Positions 39,371-48,740 of a stretch of 64,000 nucleotides of DNA are shown in pieces. The translations under genes and the position numbers were made by a program. The DNA comes from Rhizobium sp. SL42 (GTDB lineage Bacteria; Pseudomonadota; Alphaproteobacteria; Rhizobiales; Rhizobiaceae), in NCBI RefSeq assembly GCF_021729845.1, contig NZ_CP063397.1:2370001-2434000 (forward strand), in the 5' to 3' direction. The notes below the pieces were generated by a model. It searched no databases. It saw nothing but the letters and a program-made list of their open reading frames with translations, and was not told where the DNA came from. The number at the start of each line of letters is the position of its first letter. Positions within the stretch are counted from its first letter, which is position 1.

Positions 39371-42300
39371 TTAGGTTGGCTTTCTGAAGGTGTTGATCCG
39401 TATGCCGCCGAACAACGCGGGGGCAAAGGATGATATCAGGCTCCGTTCCTTTAGCCATGAAGCGAGCTGCTGATTAGCCTCGCTATCGTCGATCCGCGGA
39501 AATTTCCCGAAACTGGCTATATCGCAGTACGGCTCTGGAAGGACGCGGAGCAGATCGCGCACTTCCGCCACAGACAGCGCACCATGGAGCTTGTTCAGCA
39601 GCGATATTTGCAGCGCTTCCGGCCGAGCATTCATGATGACGGCTTGCACTACTTGTGGCCCGAAATCGTCTGGCCGGATGCTCGAGCGATCCAGTATTGG
39701 ACCGATCACTGACGCAACGGGCGCGTTCCTGGCGACGAAGCCGGGATCAATATCTGCGATCACGTGCAGTTTCTGGGCGTCGGTGATTGCCGAAATCAAG
39801 AGTTTGTGCCGAAACGGATCGTCAATCGCATACTTGTTTGGATCAGCCAGATATGCACCGAAATTCAGGGCAACAAACAGGACTTTGAGATCCTCACTCT
39901 CCAGGTGTTCGACATTTTCGGCGGAAAATTCGATCTTGTCCTCCTCGATCAAGACCTTCATCTTGCTCGGGCTGACGTCAGGAAACCCTGGAAAGCGCTT
40001 GGGAAGCATTCGGACATAAACTCTATAGACATCACGCGAAAACGTCTCATTGCCCACCAGGAAATGGCAGAGTACGCGTGCGCTATCATCGCCAGGCATT
40101 GGCTGTAGAGTGAGGGCAGTTCTGGTATCGTCCCTCTGCAGATACGCGGTCAGCAGATCCGAGCTGTAAGCTTCACTGACCATGAAGGAGACGCAATTGG
40201 CCCAGGTCGGCTCAATCTTCCCGTTCGTCAGCAAAGTGCCGTGGAAACCGGGGGGAACACTCTCGAACGACGGAAAGACAGCCGCTTGCATCTCGAGAAA
40301 CGCCCGGCGTAGATCCTGATCTACCTCTTGGCGAGCAATCACATTCACTATACATGGCAAATCCTCAGCCGTATTGTGATCAAGCTTTAGCAAAACCTCC
40401 CGCAGATAGACGTCAAAGCCTCGGTCGATATGCGCCAGAACCGCGATACTGTTTGCCTCCAGGAGCGTTGAATAGTGTCGTGTCTCCAGATCGGCCAGAC
40501 TTCGCCAACGGACCACATGCTCCATGATGTATCGAAGGTTGGCGATAGAGATCCGATAAAGTCCTTCAGATGCTGCAAGCGAGACCAGATCTTCGTGACC
40601 GCCAATATCGGCGAGATTTTCGACTTGCGCGCCAAGATCGACCAGCCGGCGCGGATCGAATTCGACGCGCTGGTTGAGGAGTTGGAGAGTGTTGACGGAG
40701 ACATAGTCGATCAAGGCCTCACGGCCGGGATACGAGGCATCCTCGAAGATTTGCGCAGGTGCGTAGGCAAGAATACGAGCCGCGTGCGCCGCGCTCTGCG
40801 GACCATCGAGGGCGACGCCCGCGAAGGCCTGCCATCTAACGGCAAGCGTCGAAACCAAGCGATCAACTTGCACTCCTCTTTCGTAATAGCTCGAAAAGAA
40901 GTCTGCACACTTCTCGAAATGATTGGCAATAAACTGAATAGCGGCCGCAATTTGCAGCGTGTATTTCTGAGAATCAGCCAACAGCTGATCAATGACAAAT
41001 CTGTTTAAGACGTAGTGGTGGCCAAAATCTTCCTCCCGCATGGAAGCCACGACTTCCTGAGCGTTGTCGATCTGAAAGTCCGGGCTGGGATTGTTGTAGC
41101 TACGGATTTGGATCAGGAATTTGTTGTCGTTTGGCGACAGGCGCCCGCTGTGGAATAGTGAGATGTACTGGTAGTAGGTGTCGTCGAGATATCCTTCCAG
41201 GATCAGGAATTTTAGAAGATCGCTGTTCTCGCCGACCTCTGCGAAGACCTCCTCGATCACGCTCGCGCTCTCCCTGACGACTTCATTGAATTTTCGCGTT
41301 CGAAGCGAGGCGAGTTGGGTTTTTAGCTCTTGGGTCCTTTTCTCTAGCCCTGCTAGATATTTTATGGACTTGCGCTCGACCTCGATCTTGCGCTCTGCAA
41401 ATGTCTTTGTCGGATCGACGTCCGCCTCAACTCCTTTGATATCGATTGCCAGTCGCTGCCCATTTACATGCAGGGCCGTGATTGTGTCGCGCGCCAGAAT
41501 TCTTTGCAGATCGGGATAACGAGCAAGCTGTGTGAACGGCACGTTTGAGTTGGCAACCGAGACTGCCGTTGTGTACGGCTGCGCACGCTCGATAATCGCC
41601 ATCGCATAAACTTGGCAGAGTTCCTTTTGATCACGGAGCGAATGTTTCTCGACTTCTTCGCGCTCCGCTTGGGTCGAGGTAAGTTCGGACCGAATTCCGG
41701 TTTCGATCTTTGAAATATATTCTTCGTATCGGCTCAGGACCTTCGACAGCGCGCCTTCTTGGCGGTGCAGCGCTGCGAAATCCTTCGGAATGACATTCTT
41801 GTAGATCAGCACGGCCAGCAGCTTGTTGGGATCAAGCACATTGTCTTGGTCCGCCTTAAGATTGGACGAGTAGATGACATACTCGTTGAAGATATTGGCG
41901 ATCAATCTGAGATCGCTGAGATAGCGCGACACGTCACGGATGAAACGCCGGTCGATCCGGGCGTCGAGGCTGACCCGCTGGCCGTGTTCGAGGACCTTGT
42001 CGATGGAGTTTGAATGGTTGATAATCGGGATTACCGGCACGATGAATTCGAAGAACTTCGTTCGATCGGTATTGACGAAGATGTCGTCCCGAAGAGCATA
42101 CAGGAACCTGACTCGTCGGTGGATCCCCGCATTCGCGTTGATGAGGCCATTGATTTCGCGAAGGGTGACGAAGATGTCGGGATTTTCGAACCGATCAAGA
42201 TCCTCGATGACCACCAGATCGTATTTTGTCGATTGGAAGAAATAGAGGATTTCATCCAGGTGCCTGTTGAGAATAGACTCTTCGTCCGCGGCATGGGGGG

Positions 42301-42967
42301 CGATCTGGATATCTTTCAGCGAGATGCTTTTCAGTGAAAAGCCGAAACTCTTTATGTAAACGCTGTGGATCATCCGCCAGACGAAGATTGAGCCAATCGC
42401 AAAGCAGAAGAAGTTGAACCAATTGGACGCTTGAAACGGCTTGAAGTAGTTGCCCGAGAGCAAATCAGCCTGCTTGCTGAACAGGTACCAGAGGCAGAAA
42501 ACTGCGATCGATACAAACAGCGAATTAAGGGGCGACCATTTTTTTGGGGTCTGTATTCGCTTGAAACGGGATAGTGGCAGTCGGTTCGCATCTGCCCCGT
42601 AGAGGATTTGCTGCAGAATACTGCGTTCAATCTCCTGCTTGCTGACGCGCATACCCGGAACTTCACCATCGTGCAAAAATGATGCCAGCGACAGCTGCAA
42701 CGCCGTTCCGGTGTAACGGGAAAGAAACGATTTGATCACGCTGCTTTTTCCCGAGCCGTAAGGGCCCGTGAGCGCGATGTTGAGCACTTCCGGATTGCTG
42801 GTCGCGTATTCGAGCGCCCTAAAATATATTCCCGTTTGGTCAGCATCGCCGGTGGGCGCTAGATCAACAAAACGGCTCGCTGACCCTCTCGGCGACGACG
42901 TAATCGCAAGGCTCTGCCAAATTCTTCGCAAAGGGTTCACTGACGAAAATTCCGTAAGTCGATTCAT
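39371..42967 (-). CDS. YobI-like P-loop NTPase, membrane-linked, candidate defence protein
   Basis: A 1,198-residue predicted NTPase. Walker A is TGPYGSGKSSVIKSF at residues 67-81. Two hydrophobic segments follow around residues 148-165 and 185-205 (FVSIAVFCLWYLF; FFCFAIGSIFVW). Walker B is LVVIEDLDRFENPDIFVTLR with a KAP/STAND-type acidic pair and a conserved INGLIN after it, then YALRDDIF. The remaining 800 residues are helical repeats without known domains. This matches the YobI-like group, related to KAP NTPases and reported from defence islands. ATG 42967 has no strong ribosome site. It stands alone between an IS3 copy and an NT-HEPN gene; its action against phage is inference. Confidence 0.8.
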   Translation of the reverse strand: MNRLTEFSSVNPLRRIWQSLAITSSPRGSASRFVDLAPTGDADQTGIYFRALEYATSNPEVLNIALTGPYGSGKSSVIKSFLSRYTGTALQLSLASFLHDGEVPGMRVSKQEIERSILQQILYGADANRLPLSRFKRIQTPKKWSPLNSLFVSIAVFCLWYLFSKQADLLSGNYFKPFQASNWFNFFCFAIGSIFVWRMIHSVYIKSFGFSLKSISLKDIQIAPHAADEESILNRHLDEILYFFQSTKYDLVVIEDLDRFENPDIFVTLREINGLINANAGIHRRVRFLYALRDDIFVNTDRTKFFEFIVPVIPIINHSNSIDKVLEHGQRVSLDARIDRRFIRDVSRYLSDLRLIANIFNEYVIYSSNLKADQDNVLDPNKLLAVLIYKNVIPKDFAALHRQEGALSKVLSRYEEYISKIETGIRSELTSTQAEREEVEKHSLRDQKELCQVYAMAIIERAQPYTTAVSVANSNVPFTQLARYPDLQRILARDTITALHVNGQRLAIDIKGVEADVDPTKTFAERKIEVERKSIKYLAGLEKRTQELKTQLASLRTRKFNEVVRESASVIEEVFAEVGENSDLLKFLILEGYLDDTYYQYISLFHSGRLSPNDNKFLIQIRSYNNPSPDFQIDNAQEVVASMREEDFGHHYVLNRFVIDQLLADSQKYTLQIAAAIQFIANHFEKCADFFSSYYERGVQVDRLVSTLAVRWQAFAGVALDGPQSAAHAARILAYAPAQIFEDASYPGREALIDYVSVNTLQLLNQRVEFDPRRLVDLGAQVENLADIGGHEDLVSLAASEGLYRISIANLRYIMEHVVRWRSLADLETRHYSTLLEANSIAVLAHIDRGFDVYLREVLLKLDHNTAEDLPCIVNVIARQEVDQDLRRAFLEMQAAVFPSFESVPPGFHGTLLTNGKIEPTWANCVSFMVSEAYSSDLLTAYLQRDDTRTALTLQPMPGDDSARVLCHFLVGNETFSRDVYRVYVRMLPKRFPGFPDVSPSKMKVLIEEDKIEFSAENVEHLESEDLKVLFVALNFGAYLADPNKYAIDDPFRHKLLISAITDAQKLHVIADIDPGFVARNAPVASVIGPILDRSSIRPDDFGPQVVQAVIMNARPEALQISLLNKLHGALSVAEVRDLLRVLPEPYCDIASFGKFPRIDDSEANQQLASWLKERSLISSFAPALFGGIRINTFRKPT

Positions 42968-43470
42968 ATCGTTCGAGTCTTGAATGCCGGTCCGCGTTTC
43001 GCGAAGAACGAGACTCCCACACCGGTGAGATTAGTATGGAAAGCGGCCGAGGTCGCAACGTCCGTCGAAACAGAAATTCAACTATCCCGGGATTTTTTCT
43101 CTGCGGACCATCCGCTGCCGGCTTCTGAACGGCCCCGCCTATCGGGGCGCCAACACAGGAAGATAGGGGAGAACAAAAATGAACAGACGCACAAGCGAAG
43201 AGATCAAGGCTAAGATATCCGAGCCGGTCCGACCTGGGGCCTCGACTTGCCCGGCGAGAGTGGTGCAATCTTTGCCCACTGCCGTCGCCCAACCCATATC
43301 GCTTTGCAGCCTTCCAGGCTCTCCGTCTGAAACATGATAGCCTCTGGCCAAGCGTCCGTATCGCTTTGATCGATGCATCTCTTCGCCAAAGATACCGGCT
43401 ATGTTGGCCAGGAGCAATGCGGTTCCACATCGGCCCTGAGACGTAGTGTCCAATTTCAGCTGTGTTCACG
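42968..43470. other. Gene-poor spacer upstream of the YobI-like gene
   Basis: About 500 bases without a recognisable gene. The longest frames (for example minus 43,139-43,453) show no family features. The promoter of the YobI-like gene should lie here but no clear -35/-10 pair stands out. Confidence 0.45.
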
Positions 43471-44394
43471 CTACCTGCAGACATCCCCGAGTTGTGCCTG
43501 GAGCTGTTCGATATGACCCTCGCATACTTGCTTCACAATGCTCAACAGCACGGCCGTCTGCGCGCCTAGCCAAGCCAGCGCTTCTGCGCTGATTTCAAAA
43601 TGCTCGGAATAGCGTGCTTTCACATAGGCTTCGTTCAGCGTGTTGAACCACGCCCGTTCTCGATGCTGGTCGCGTGGAAATGCTTCCGCCAGTCGGCGAT
43701 CTTGTTCCTCCGCGAGCGAGCGGAGGAATTTGATGTTGTGCGATGGTGGCCCGTAGTTCGTGAGCGTCAGAAGAATGCACGCGTAGGCCTGCTCGATCGC
43801 TTGGTGAAGCTCAAAAGCAGCGTGACTGTAGCGCTTCTTGCTCAGATGAAACTGGAAGCCGTCAAGCAAGCCATCCGCAAAAGACAGCTTCGCTTGAAAA
43901 TGCTCTACCGCCAACCTCAACCGTTCCTCGGGCGTCATCTTCTGCGGCTCCGCCAACGGCTCATCATCGAGCTCGTACAGGATGACGCCTTCCTTGCGGA
44001 TGTCGGAGAAGAAATACTGCCCCTCCTTGAGGTAGGTGTTCACCTCGCGACGGGAATGCACGATGAAGCTGACCGGCGTTTCGATGGCTGGATCGCGCAT
44101 CAGCCGATCGGCGGCCTTGTGCCAGTATTCGGCGTAGTCGCAGAGCTTGCGATTGTTGACGATGATCAGCAGGTCGAAATCCGAGCGGTAGCCCTTCATG
44201 GTGAAGGGCTCGTCGACCCAGCCACCCTTGGCGTAGGAGCCGAAGAGGATGATCTTCAGGATGCGGCCGCGCTTCTTGAAGTCGGCGGTTCCCTCCTTCA
44301 GCGCGTCCTCGAACTCCTCGTGCAGGACCTCGACAACGCGTGCGAGTTCGCGCTGTTTGCGTGGCGGCATATGATCGAGAGATGATTTCATCAT
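43471..44394 (-). CDS. Fused nucleotidyltransferase-HEPN domain protein
   Basis: A 307-residue protein with two parts. Residues 1-150 form a polymerase-beta-type nucleotidyltransferase with KIILFGSYAKGG and YRSDFDLLIIV, the GSxxxG...DxD catalytic pattern. Residues 160-290 form a HEPN domain with HAAFELHQAIEQAYACILL and SHNIKFLRSLAEE. In two-gene MNT-HEPN toxin-antitoxin systems the transferase AMPylates the HEPN RNase; here both are in one chain, so it may be a self-controlled toxin, an abortive-infection factor or a drug-modifying enzyme. A second Met lies one codon in. A single-gene transcription unit is likely. Confidence 0.85.
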   Translation of the reverse strand: MMKSSLDHMPPRKQRELARVVEVLHEEFEDALKEGTADFKKRGRILKIILFGSYAKGGWVDEPFTMKGYRSDFDLLIIVNNRKLCDYAEYWHKAADRLMRDPAIETPVSFIVHSRREVNTYLKEGQYFFSDIRKEGVILYELDDEPLAEPQKMTPEERLRLAVEHFQAKLSFADGLLDGFQFHLSKKRYSHAAFELHQAIEQAYACILLTLTNYGPPSHNIKFLRSLAEEQDRRLAEAFPRDQHRERAWFNTLNEAYVKARYSEHFEISAEALAWLGAQTAVLLSIVKQVCEGHIEQLQAQLGDVCR

Positions 44395-44519
44395 GGCGGT
44401 AATATCATCCGCGAGTCAGGTGGAAACGATCGACAAATCAGACGTATGGTATGGGCCGGTGTTACACCAGAGGCAAGCAAAACACAAAGCGGCACGGTTG
44501 GGCTGCTCGGCGGTCAACG

Positions 44520-44825
44520 TCATTCTGGGCTCCTCTCGCTGATTTCTCTGGGCATAGGTGCTGGGGCCAGAATGTCGTCGAACAGTTCTCTGTCGCCGTC
44601 ACGGATGAGGAAGCCCGGCAGTTCAGCCCTCAGCCATTCGCCCAGATGCTGCGAGAATTCCGCCTTGCTGTTGGTGTGCAGCCGTTGCAGCACCAGCGCG
44701 CCGAGCAGGATCTTGCGCCTGGTGTCGCGAGCCCGTTCCTGTTTTGCGAGCCGCGCGACTAGCACCTGTCTGCGCGCTTCAAGCTGCTCCAGTCTTTCCC
44801 TGATCGCTCTGCGTGCCATGCCCAT
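44520..44825 (-). CDS. traD: Conjugal transfer protein TraD
   Basis: A 101-residue basic protein, MGMARRAIRERLEQLEARRQ, then ERARDTRRKILLGALVLQRL and LPGFLIRDGDRELFDD. The TRRKILLGA block is the signature of Ti/rhizobial TraD, a small accessory protein of DNA transfer. An AAGAGGG ribosome site precedes ATG 44825; a second ATG lies two codons in. It diverges from traA across the presumed oriT, as in Ti plasmids, but traC and traG that usually accompany it are absent. Confidence 0.8.
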   Translation of the reverse strand: MGMARRAIRERLEQLEARRQVLVARLAKQERARDTRRKILLGALVLQRLHTNSKAEFSQHLGEWLRAELPGFLIRDGDRELFDDILAPAPMPREISERSPE

Positions 44826-44930
44826 CCCTCTTGAGAATGCCGGATTGGAACCCAAGCAATCCGTTGAGGCAACTAGCAGAAGTGTTAGCCGCGAAGCGGA
44901 ATCCCGCATGTTACCGTAGCGAAGCGAAGG

Positions 44931-44967
44931 AAGTGCAAGGGCGCACTTACGAGTAGCAAGGCTACTC
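44931..44967. other. Candidate origin of transfer (oriT), RSF1010/Ti nick-type
   Basis: The 180-base gap between divergent traD and traA holds AAGGGCGCACTTAC at 44,937-44,950, whose complement GTAAGTGCGCCCTT matches the RSF1010-type nick region. An AAGTGC/GCACTT inverted repeat spans it and a perfect hairpin GAGTAGC-AAG-GCTACTC follows at 44,951-44,967. Location, motif and divergent tra genes all agree with an oriT served by a MOBQ relaxase. Confidence 0.8.
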
Positions 44968-45005
44968 AGCGCTCAGGACGGGCCTTCGTCCGATTGGAGG
45001 CTGGC

Positions 45006-48000
45006 ATGGCGATCTATCATTGCAGCATGAAGCCGGTGGCGCGCAGCGGCGGTCGCAGTGCGGTGGCTGCTGTCGCCTACCGTACGGCATCGCGGCTTTT
45101 GAATGAACGCGATGGCCTCGTGCATGATTTCACAGCCAAGCGCGGCGTTGAGCATTGCGAGATCGTGCTGCCGCAAGGCGTGAAGGCGGATTGGGCTCTG
45201 GATCGCTCGGCGCTTTGGAATGCGGTGGAGCAGGCGGAGAAACGGAAGGACGCCCGGGTGGCCCGTGAGTTCGAGATTGCGCTTCCGCATGAGCTGAGTG
45301 CGGCGGAACGATTGTCGCTGACACGGGACTTCGCCCAGGAACTCGCCAACCGTTATGGCGCTGCCGTCGACTTCGCCATTCACCGGCCACACACGGAAGG
45401 TGATGTACGCAACGACCATGCCCATGTGGTGATGACGACGCGCATGATCACGCCCGATGGGCTGGGTGAGAAGACGCTGATCGAGCGGGAGAACAAGTGG
45501 CTGCTGAACCACGACCAGCCGACCTCGCATATGCAGCTTCGCGATATCAGGCAAAGTTGGGAAAACCACGTCAACCGCCATCTGGTGCGGGCCGGTCTTG
45601 ATATCCGGGTTGATCACCGGTCGCACCTGGAGCGTGGCCTTGCGATCGAGCCGACGGAACATATGGGTGTCTTTGCCTCGCAGATGGATCGGCGCGGGCT
45701 GGAGGTGTCAAGATCGAGGATCGATGCGGAGACGGCACGTCGCAACGCCGATCTGGTTCGCGCCAAACCCGAGCAGGTGCTGACAATCATCACAGCAGAA
45801 AAGAGCGTGTTCGATCGCTATGACGTGGCGCGCGCGCTGCATCGCTATATCGACGATATCAATGGTTTCTTGAATGCCTTTGTCGCCGTCATGGCATCAC
45901 CGGCATTGGTGGAATTGCAGCCTGAGCAGAATGGCGCGCTTGCGCGGTACTCGACACGAGAAATGGTGGAGATCGAGCACGCCATGGCGGCGAGCGCTGA
46001 AGCTTTGGGGCAGCGCCGCAGCCATGGCGTTAATCGACATCATGTCGATCAGTCACTGAACCTACAGGACGATGCGATCAGGGCAAGGACGGCTGCCTCC
46101 CTATCAGGAAAAGTTGAACGCGGCGAAAATCGCCTAGATGATCGGGAGCGGGTGATTGAGCGTTCCGGCCTGAGCGAAGAACAGCGCGCAGCGATCCGCC
46201 ACATTAGCGGGCCTGAGCAGATTACTGCTGTGATCGGCTTTGCCGGCGCTGGTAAGTCAACCATGTTGGCTGCCGCACGCGATGCCTGGGAACGGCAGGG
46301 CTACCGGGTTCATGGCGCGGCACTCGCCGGCAAGGCGGCCGAGGGACTTGAGGAGTCCTCCGGCATTGCATCGCGCACCTTGGCGTCTTGGGAATATGGC
46401 TGGCAGGCGGGCAAGGGGGAGCTTGGCAAAGGGGACGTGTTCGTTATTGACGAAGCAGGCATGATCGGAAGCCGGCAGTTGGCGAAGTTCGTGGCGGAGG
46501 CCGAGCTGCGCGGCGCCAAGCTGGTACTGGTCGGCGATCATGAACAGCTGCAGGCGATTGGGGCGGGGTCTCCGTTCCGGGCGATTGCCGAGCGCATCGG
46601 CGCCGTCGAGCTTTCCGAAATCCGCCGGCAGAACGAAGGCTGGCAGCGCGAGGCTTCGATCGCCTTTGCCACCCATCGCACGAGCGAGGGGCTGGCGAGC
46701 TATGCCGATCATGGTGCCGTGAACTTCTGCGACGACAGGGTCCAGGCGCGGGCGGCACTCGTCAGTGATTATCTCGCCGACCTGGAGGCGCATCCAAGCG
46801 GATCCCGGATCGCGCTGACCCATCGCCGCGTCGATGTTCGCGCGATCAACGCCGATATCCGAGCAGGCCTCCAGGAGCTGGGGAAACTGGCGCGGGGTGA
46901 TGAGGAGCAGGTCGGTCTGGGGCGGGAAGTGGTCTACCAGACCAATGGCGGCAAGCGGTCGTTTGCATCGGGTGACCGGATCGTCCTGCTGGAGAACAAT
47001 CGAGACCTCGGCGTCAAGAACGGCATGCTGGGAACGGTTTGGGCCGTCGAGCCGGACGCAATACAGATACGGCTCGACGGCGCCGGGCAGAAGACCACCC
47101 GTTCCGTATCCATACCTGTGAATAGTTACCAAGCCTTTGATCATGGCTACGCGACGACGATCCACAAGTCGCAAGGGGCGACGGTCGATCGTACCTTGGT
47201 CATGGCGTCGGGCACGATGGACCGCCATCTGACCTATGTGGCGATGACACGCCACCGCGACAGCGTGCGGCTTTATGCCGGTCGGGATGAGATGAAGGAC
47301 ATGAAGGTGCTCACCGCCAGCATGAGTAGGTCGGGGGCGAAGGAGACCACGCTGGACTACACGCGGGCCTTTGCGGAACGGCGCGGGCTTGCGGACGAAT
47401 TCGGTATCGGCAGCGAGATTGCCGTCGATCTCTCGCCAGGACGGGCCGGCGAACATCCGCCGGCTTACGCCAGCGTGGTGGCGGCGCGCGTTCGCCCGAC
47501 GGGTGTTCTCCAGCCTTCGGCAAGCGCTGAAGCACCGGGGACCGGGCAGGAGGCCAAACGAAAGAGTGAGGCGGAGATCGAGAAGGTGGAGCCGCTGGTG
47601 GCGGCCGTTTCCAGCTATGCCCGCAGTGTCGAGGATATTGCACGGGAGAAGGCGAGGCCGGACTTCGAGCGGGACATGGAGGCCGTGCGTTCGGTTGGTG
47701 GCTATGTCTATGTGGATCCGAAAGCGGTTGCGGCAAGGTTGAGCATCGCCATCGTGGACGAGGGTGTCAGCGCTTCGACCCTGGCGAAAACGATGGCGGA
47801 GCTGCCGGAGCTGTTTGGTGATCTGCGGGGCAACGCCGGGCTGCTGGGAGAAAACAGGGAGCGGAAGTTGGCGCGGCACTATGCCAAGGCGCTCAGTAAC
47901 CACGTGGCATCTGCCGGGCAGACCTGGGAGCGGCGGGTGGAGGCGGAGCGCGCGTCGGAGACATGGAAGCGCGAGAAGCAGGACATAATCGCGGTGCCGG

Positions 48001-48329
48001 GGTTGAGTGCGCGCAGCGAGGCGATCTTGAGGCAGTTGGATAGTTTGCCGCAGGCCGACAGGCTAAATTTCCTTACGGAAATATCAGGTACATCGGAGGG
48101 AAGACGAGCGTTCAATGAGGCGAAGACGATTGCGAGAGCGCTGGGGCGGCGATTTGGTAGTGCCGATCTGCGCAGTCTGAAACAGGCGGATGTACGCTTG
48201 GGGTCGGAGCTTGCGACTAGGCTGGATCGCATCAAGGAAGTCGCGCGCATCGCAGAGCGTGCGGAACGGGCCGAAATGTCTCGTCACTATGGGCTCAGGC
48301 AGAGTTTCACCAAGGGGCTGGGGATGTAG
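45006..48329 (+). CDS. traA: Ti-type conjugative transfer relaxase TraA
   Basis: A 1,107-residue MOBQ relaxase-helicase that nicks oriT and unwinds the strand. The N-terminal MobA/MobL domain has MAIYHCSMKPVARSGGRSAV with the tyrosine region and RNDHAHVVMTTRMI with the metal-binding histidines. The middle is a RecD-type helicase with GFAGAGKSTMLAAARD, VFVIDEAGMIGSRQ and VAMTRHRDSVRLY. The C-terminal 250 residues are basic and helical and may carry a BID-like secretion signal, as in some rhizobial TraA proteins. ATG 45006 is preferred over 44994. The gene is intact although no trb or traG genes are visible nearby. Confidence 0.93.
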   Translation: MAIYHCSMKPVARSGGRSAVAAVAYRTASRLLNERDGLVHDFTAKRGVEHCEIVLPQGVKADWALDRSALWNAVEQAEKRKDARVAREFEIALPHELSAAERLSLTRDFAQELANRYGAAVDFAIHRPHTEGDVRNDHAHVVMTTRMITPDGLGEKTLIERENKWLLNHDQPTSHMQLRDIRQSWENHVNRHLVRAGLDIRVDHRSHLERGLAIEPTEHMGVFASQMDRRGLEVSRSRIDAETARRNADLVRAKPEQVLTIITAEKSVFDRYDVARALHRYIDDINGFLNAFVAVMASPALVELQPEQNGALARYSTREMVEIEHAMAASAEALGQRRSHGVNRHHVDQSLNLQDDAIRARTAASLSGKVERGENRLDDRERVIERSGLSEEQRAAIRHISGPEQITAVIGFAGAGKSTMLAAARDAWERQGYRVHGAALAGKAAEGLEESSGIASRTLASWEYGWQAGKGELGKGDVFVIDEAGMIGSRQLAKFVAEAELRGAKLVLVGDHEQLQAIGAGSPFRAIAERIGAVELSEIRRQNEGWQREASIAFATHRTSEGLASYADHGAVNFCDDRVQARAALVSDYLADLEAHPSGSRIALTHRRVDVRAINADIRAGLQELGKLARGDEEQVGLGREVVYQTNGGKRSFASGDRIVLLENNRDLGVKNGMLGTVWAVEPDAIQIRLDGAGQKTTRSVSIPVNSYQAFDHGYATTIHKSQGATVDRTLVMASGTMDRHLTYVAMTRHRDSVRLYAGRDEMKDMKVLTASMSRSGAKETTLDYTRAFAERRGLADEFGIGSEIAVDLSPGRAGEHPPAYASVVAARVRPTGVLQPSASAEAPGTGQEAKRKSEAEIEKVEPLVAAVSSYARSVEDIAREKARPDFERDMEAVRSVGGYVYVDPKAVAARLSIAIVDEGVSASTLAKTMAELPELFGDLRGNAGLLGENRERKLARHYAKALSNHVASAGQTWERRVEAERASETWKREKQDIIAVPGLSARSEAILRQLDSLPQADRLNFLTEISGTSEGRRAFNEAKTIARALGRRFGSADLRSLKQADVRLGSELATRLDRIKEVARIAERAERAEMSRHYGLRQSFTKGLGM

Positions 48330-48347
48330 GAATGCCTCTGGTGAGCT

Positions 48348-48375
48348 GCAGGTTCAAATCCTGCCCCCGCAACCA
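48348..48375 (+). other. 3' end of a tRNA-fMet gene, candidate att site
   Basis: Twenty-eight bases, GCAGGTTCAAATCC then TGCCCCCGCAACCA, match the T-arm, acceptor strand and CCA of rhizobial initiator tRNA. There is no 5' half: the DNA upstream is the traA end. A terminator-like hairpin follows 21 bases later. Integrases often recombine at tRNA 3' ends and leave such duplicates, so this is best read as an attachment site marking one end of an integrated element. Confidence 0.7.
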
Positions 48376-48395
48376 GTTCCAGCATAACAGTCTCT

Positions 48396-48421
48396 CCGCT
48401 CCCATCTAGGGGGCGGTTTTT
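48396..48421 (+). terminator. Rho-independent terminator after the tRNA-fMet fragment
   Basis: Stem CCGCTCCC / GGGGGCGG with loop ATCTA, then TTTTT. The spacing suits the terminator of the tRNA gene of which only the 3' end is present. Confidence 0.75.
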
Positions 48422-48489
48422 GCGTTTGGGGGTTTCAACAAACCGGCACTCCGCGAGCCGGTAGGTGGTGCACGAAGCCTAGAATATCT

Positions 48490-48740
48490 TGTGACCTTGC
48501 CCCGCTGAACTAATCCATTTTGAAGGAAGCTCTGGCCTATTGAGAGGACCAGAGAATGAAGCGCAACCGTTTCACAGACGAACAGATTATCGGGATACTG
48601 AAGGAGCACGAGGCCGGCACGTCAGTCTCCGAGCTTTGGCACTACGTCGCGCCGGGTAAGCCGATCCAGAATGCCTTCATCGAAAGCTTCAATGGCCGAC
48701 ACACCAGCCGAGTTTGCTCAGATCATCAACCCGCGACGTG
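48490..48740 (+). mobile_element. Internally deleted IS3-family remnant
   Basis: A frame from ATG 48556 starts as an IS3 orfA (MKRNRFTDEQIIGILKEHEA, then GTSVSEL) and jumps directly into the late part of an orfB (WHYVAPGKPIQNAFIESFNG). About 900 bases of transposase are missing. TGACCTTGCCCCGCTGA upstream may be the left terminal repeat; no right end was found. The DNA after the break (AEFAQIINPRRDAVLRSRNT in plus frame) belongs to something I do not recognise. Confidence 0.75.

Noticed and set aside
46257..47903. Minus-strand frame of 548 codons inside traA
   Set aside because: Opposite to the helicase domain of TraA; composition of an antisense frame.
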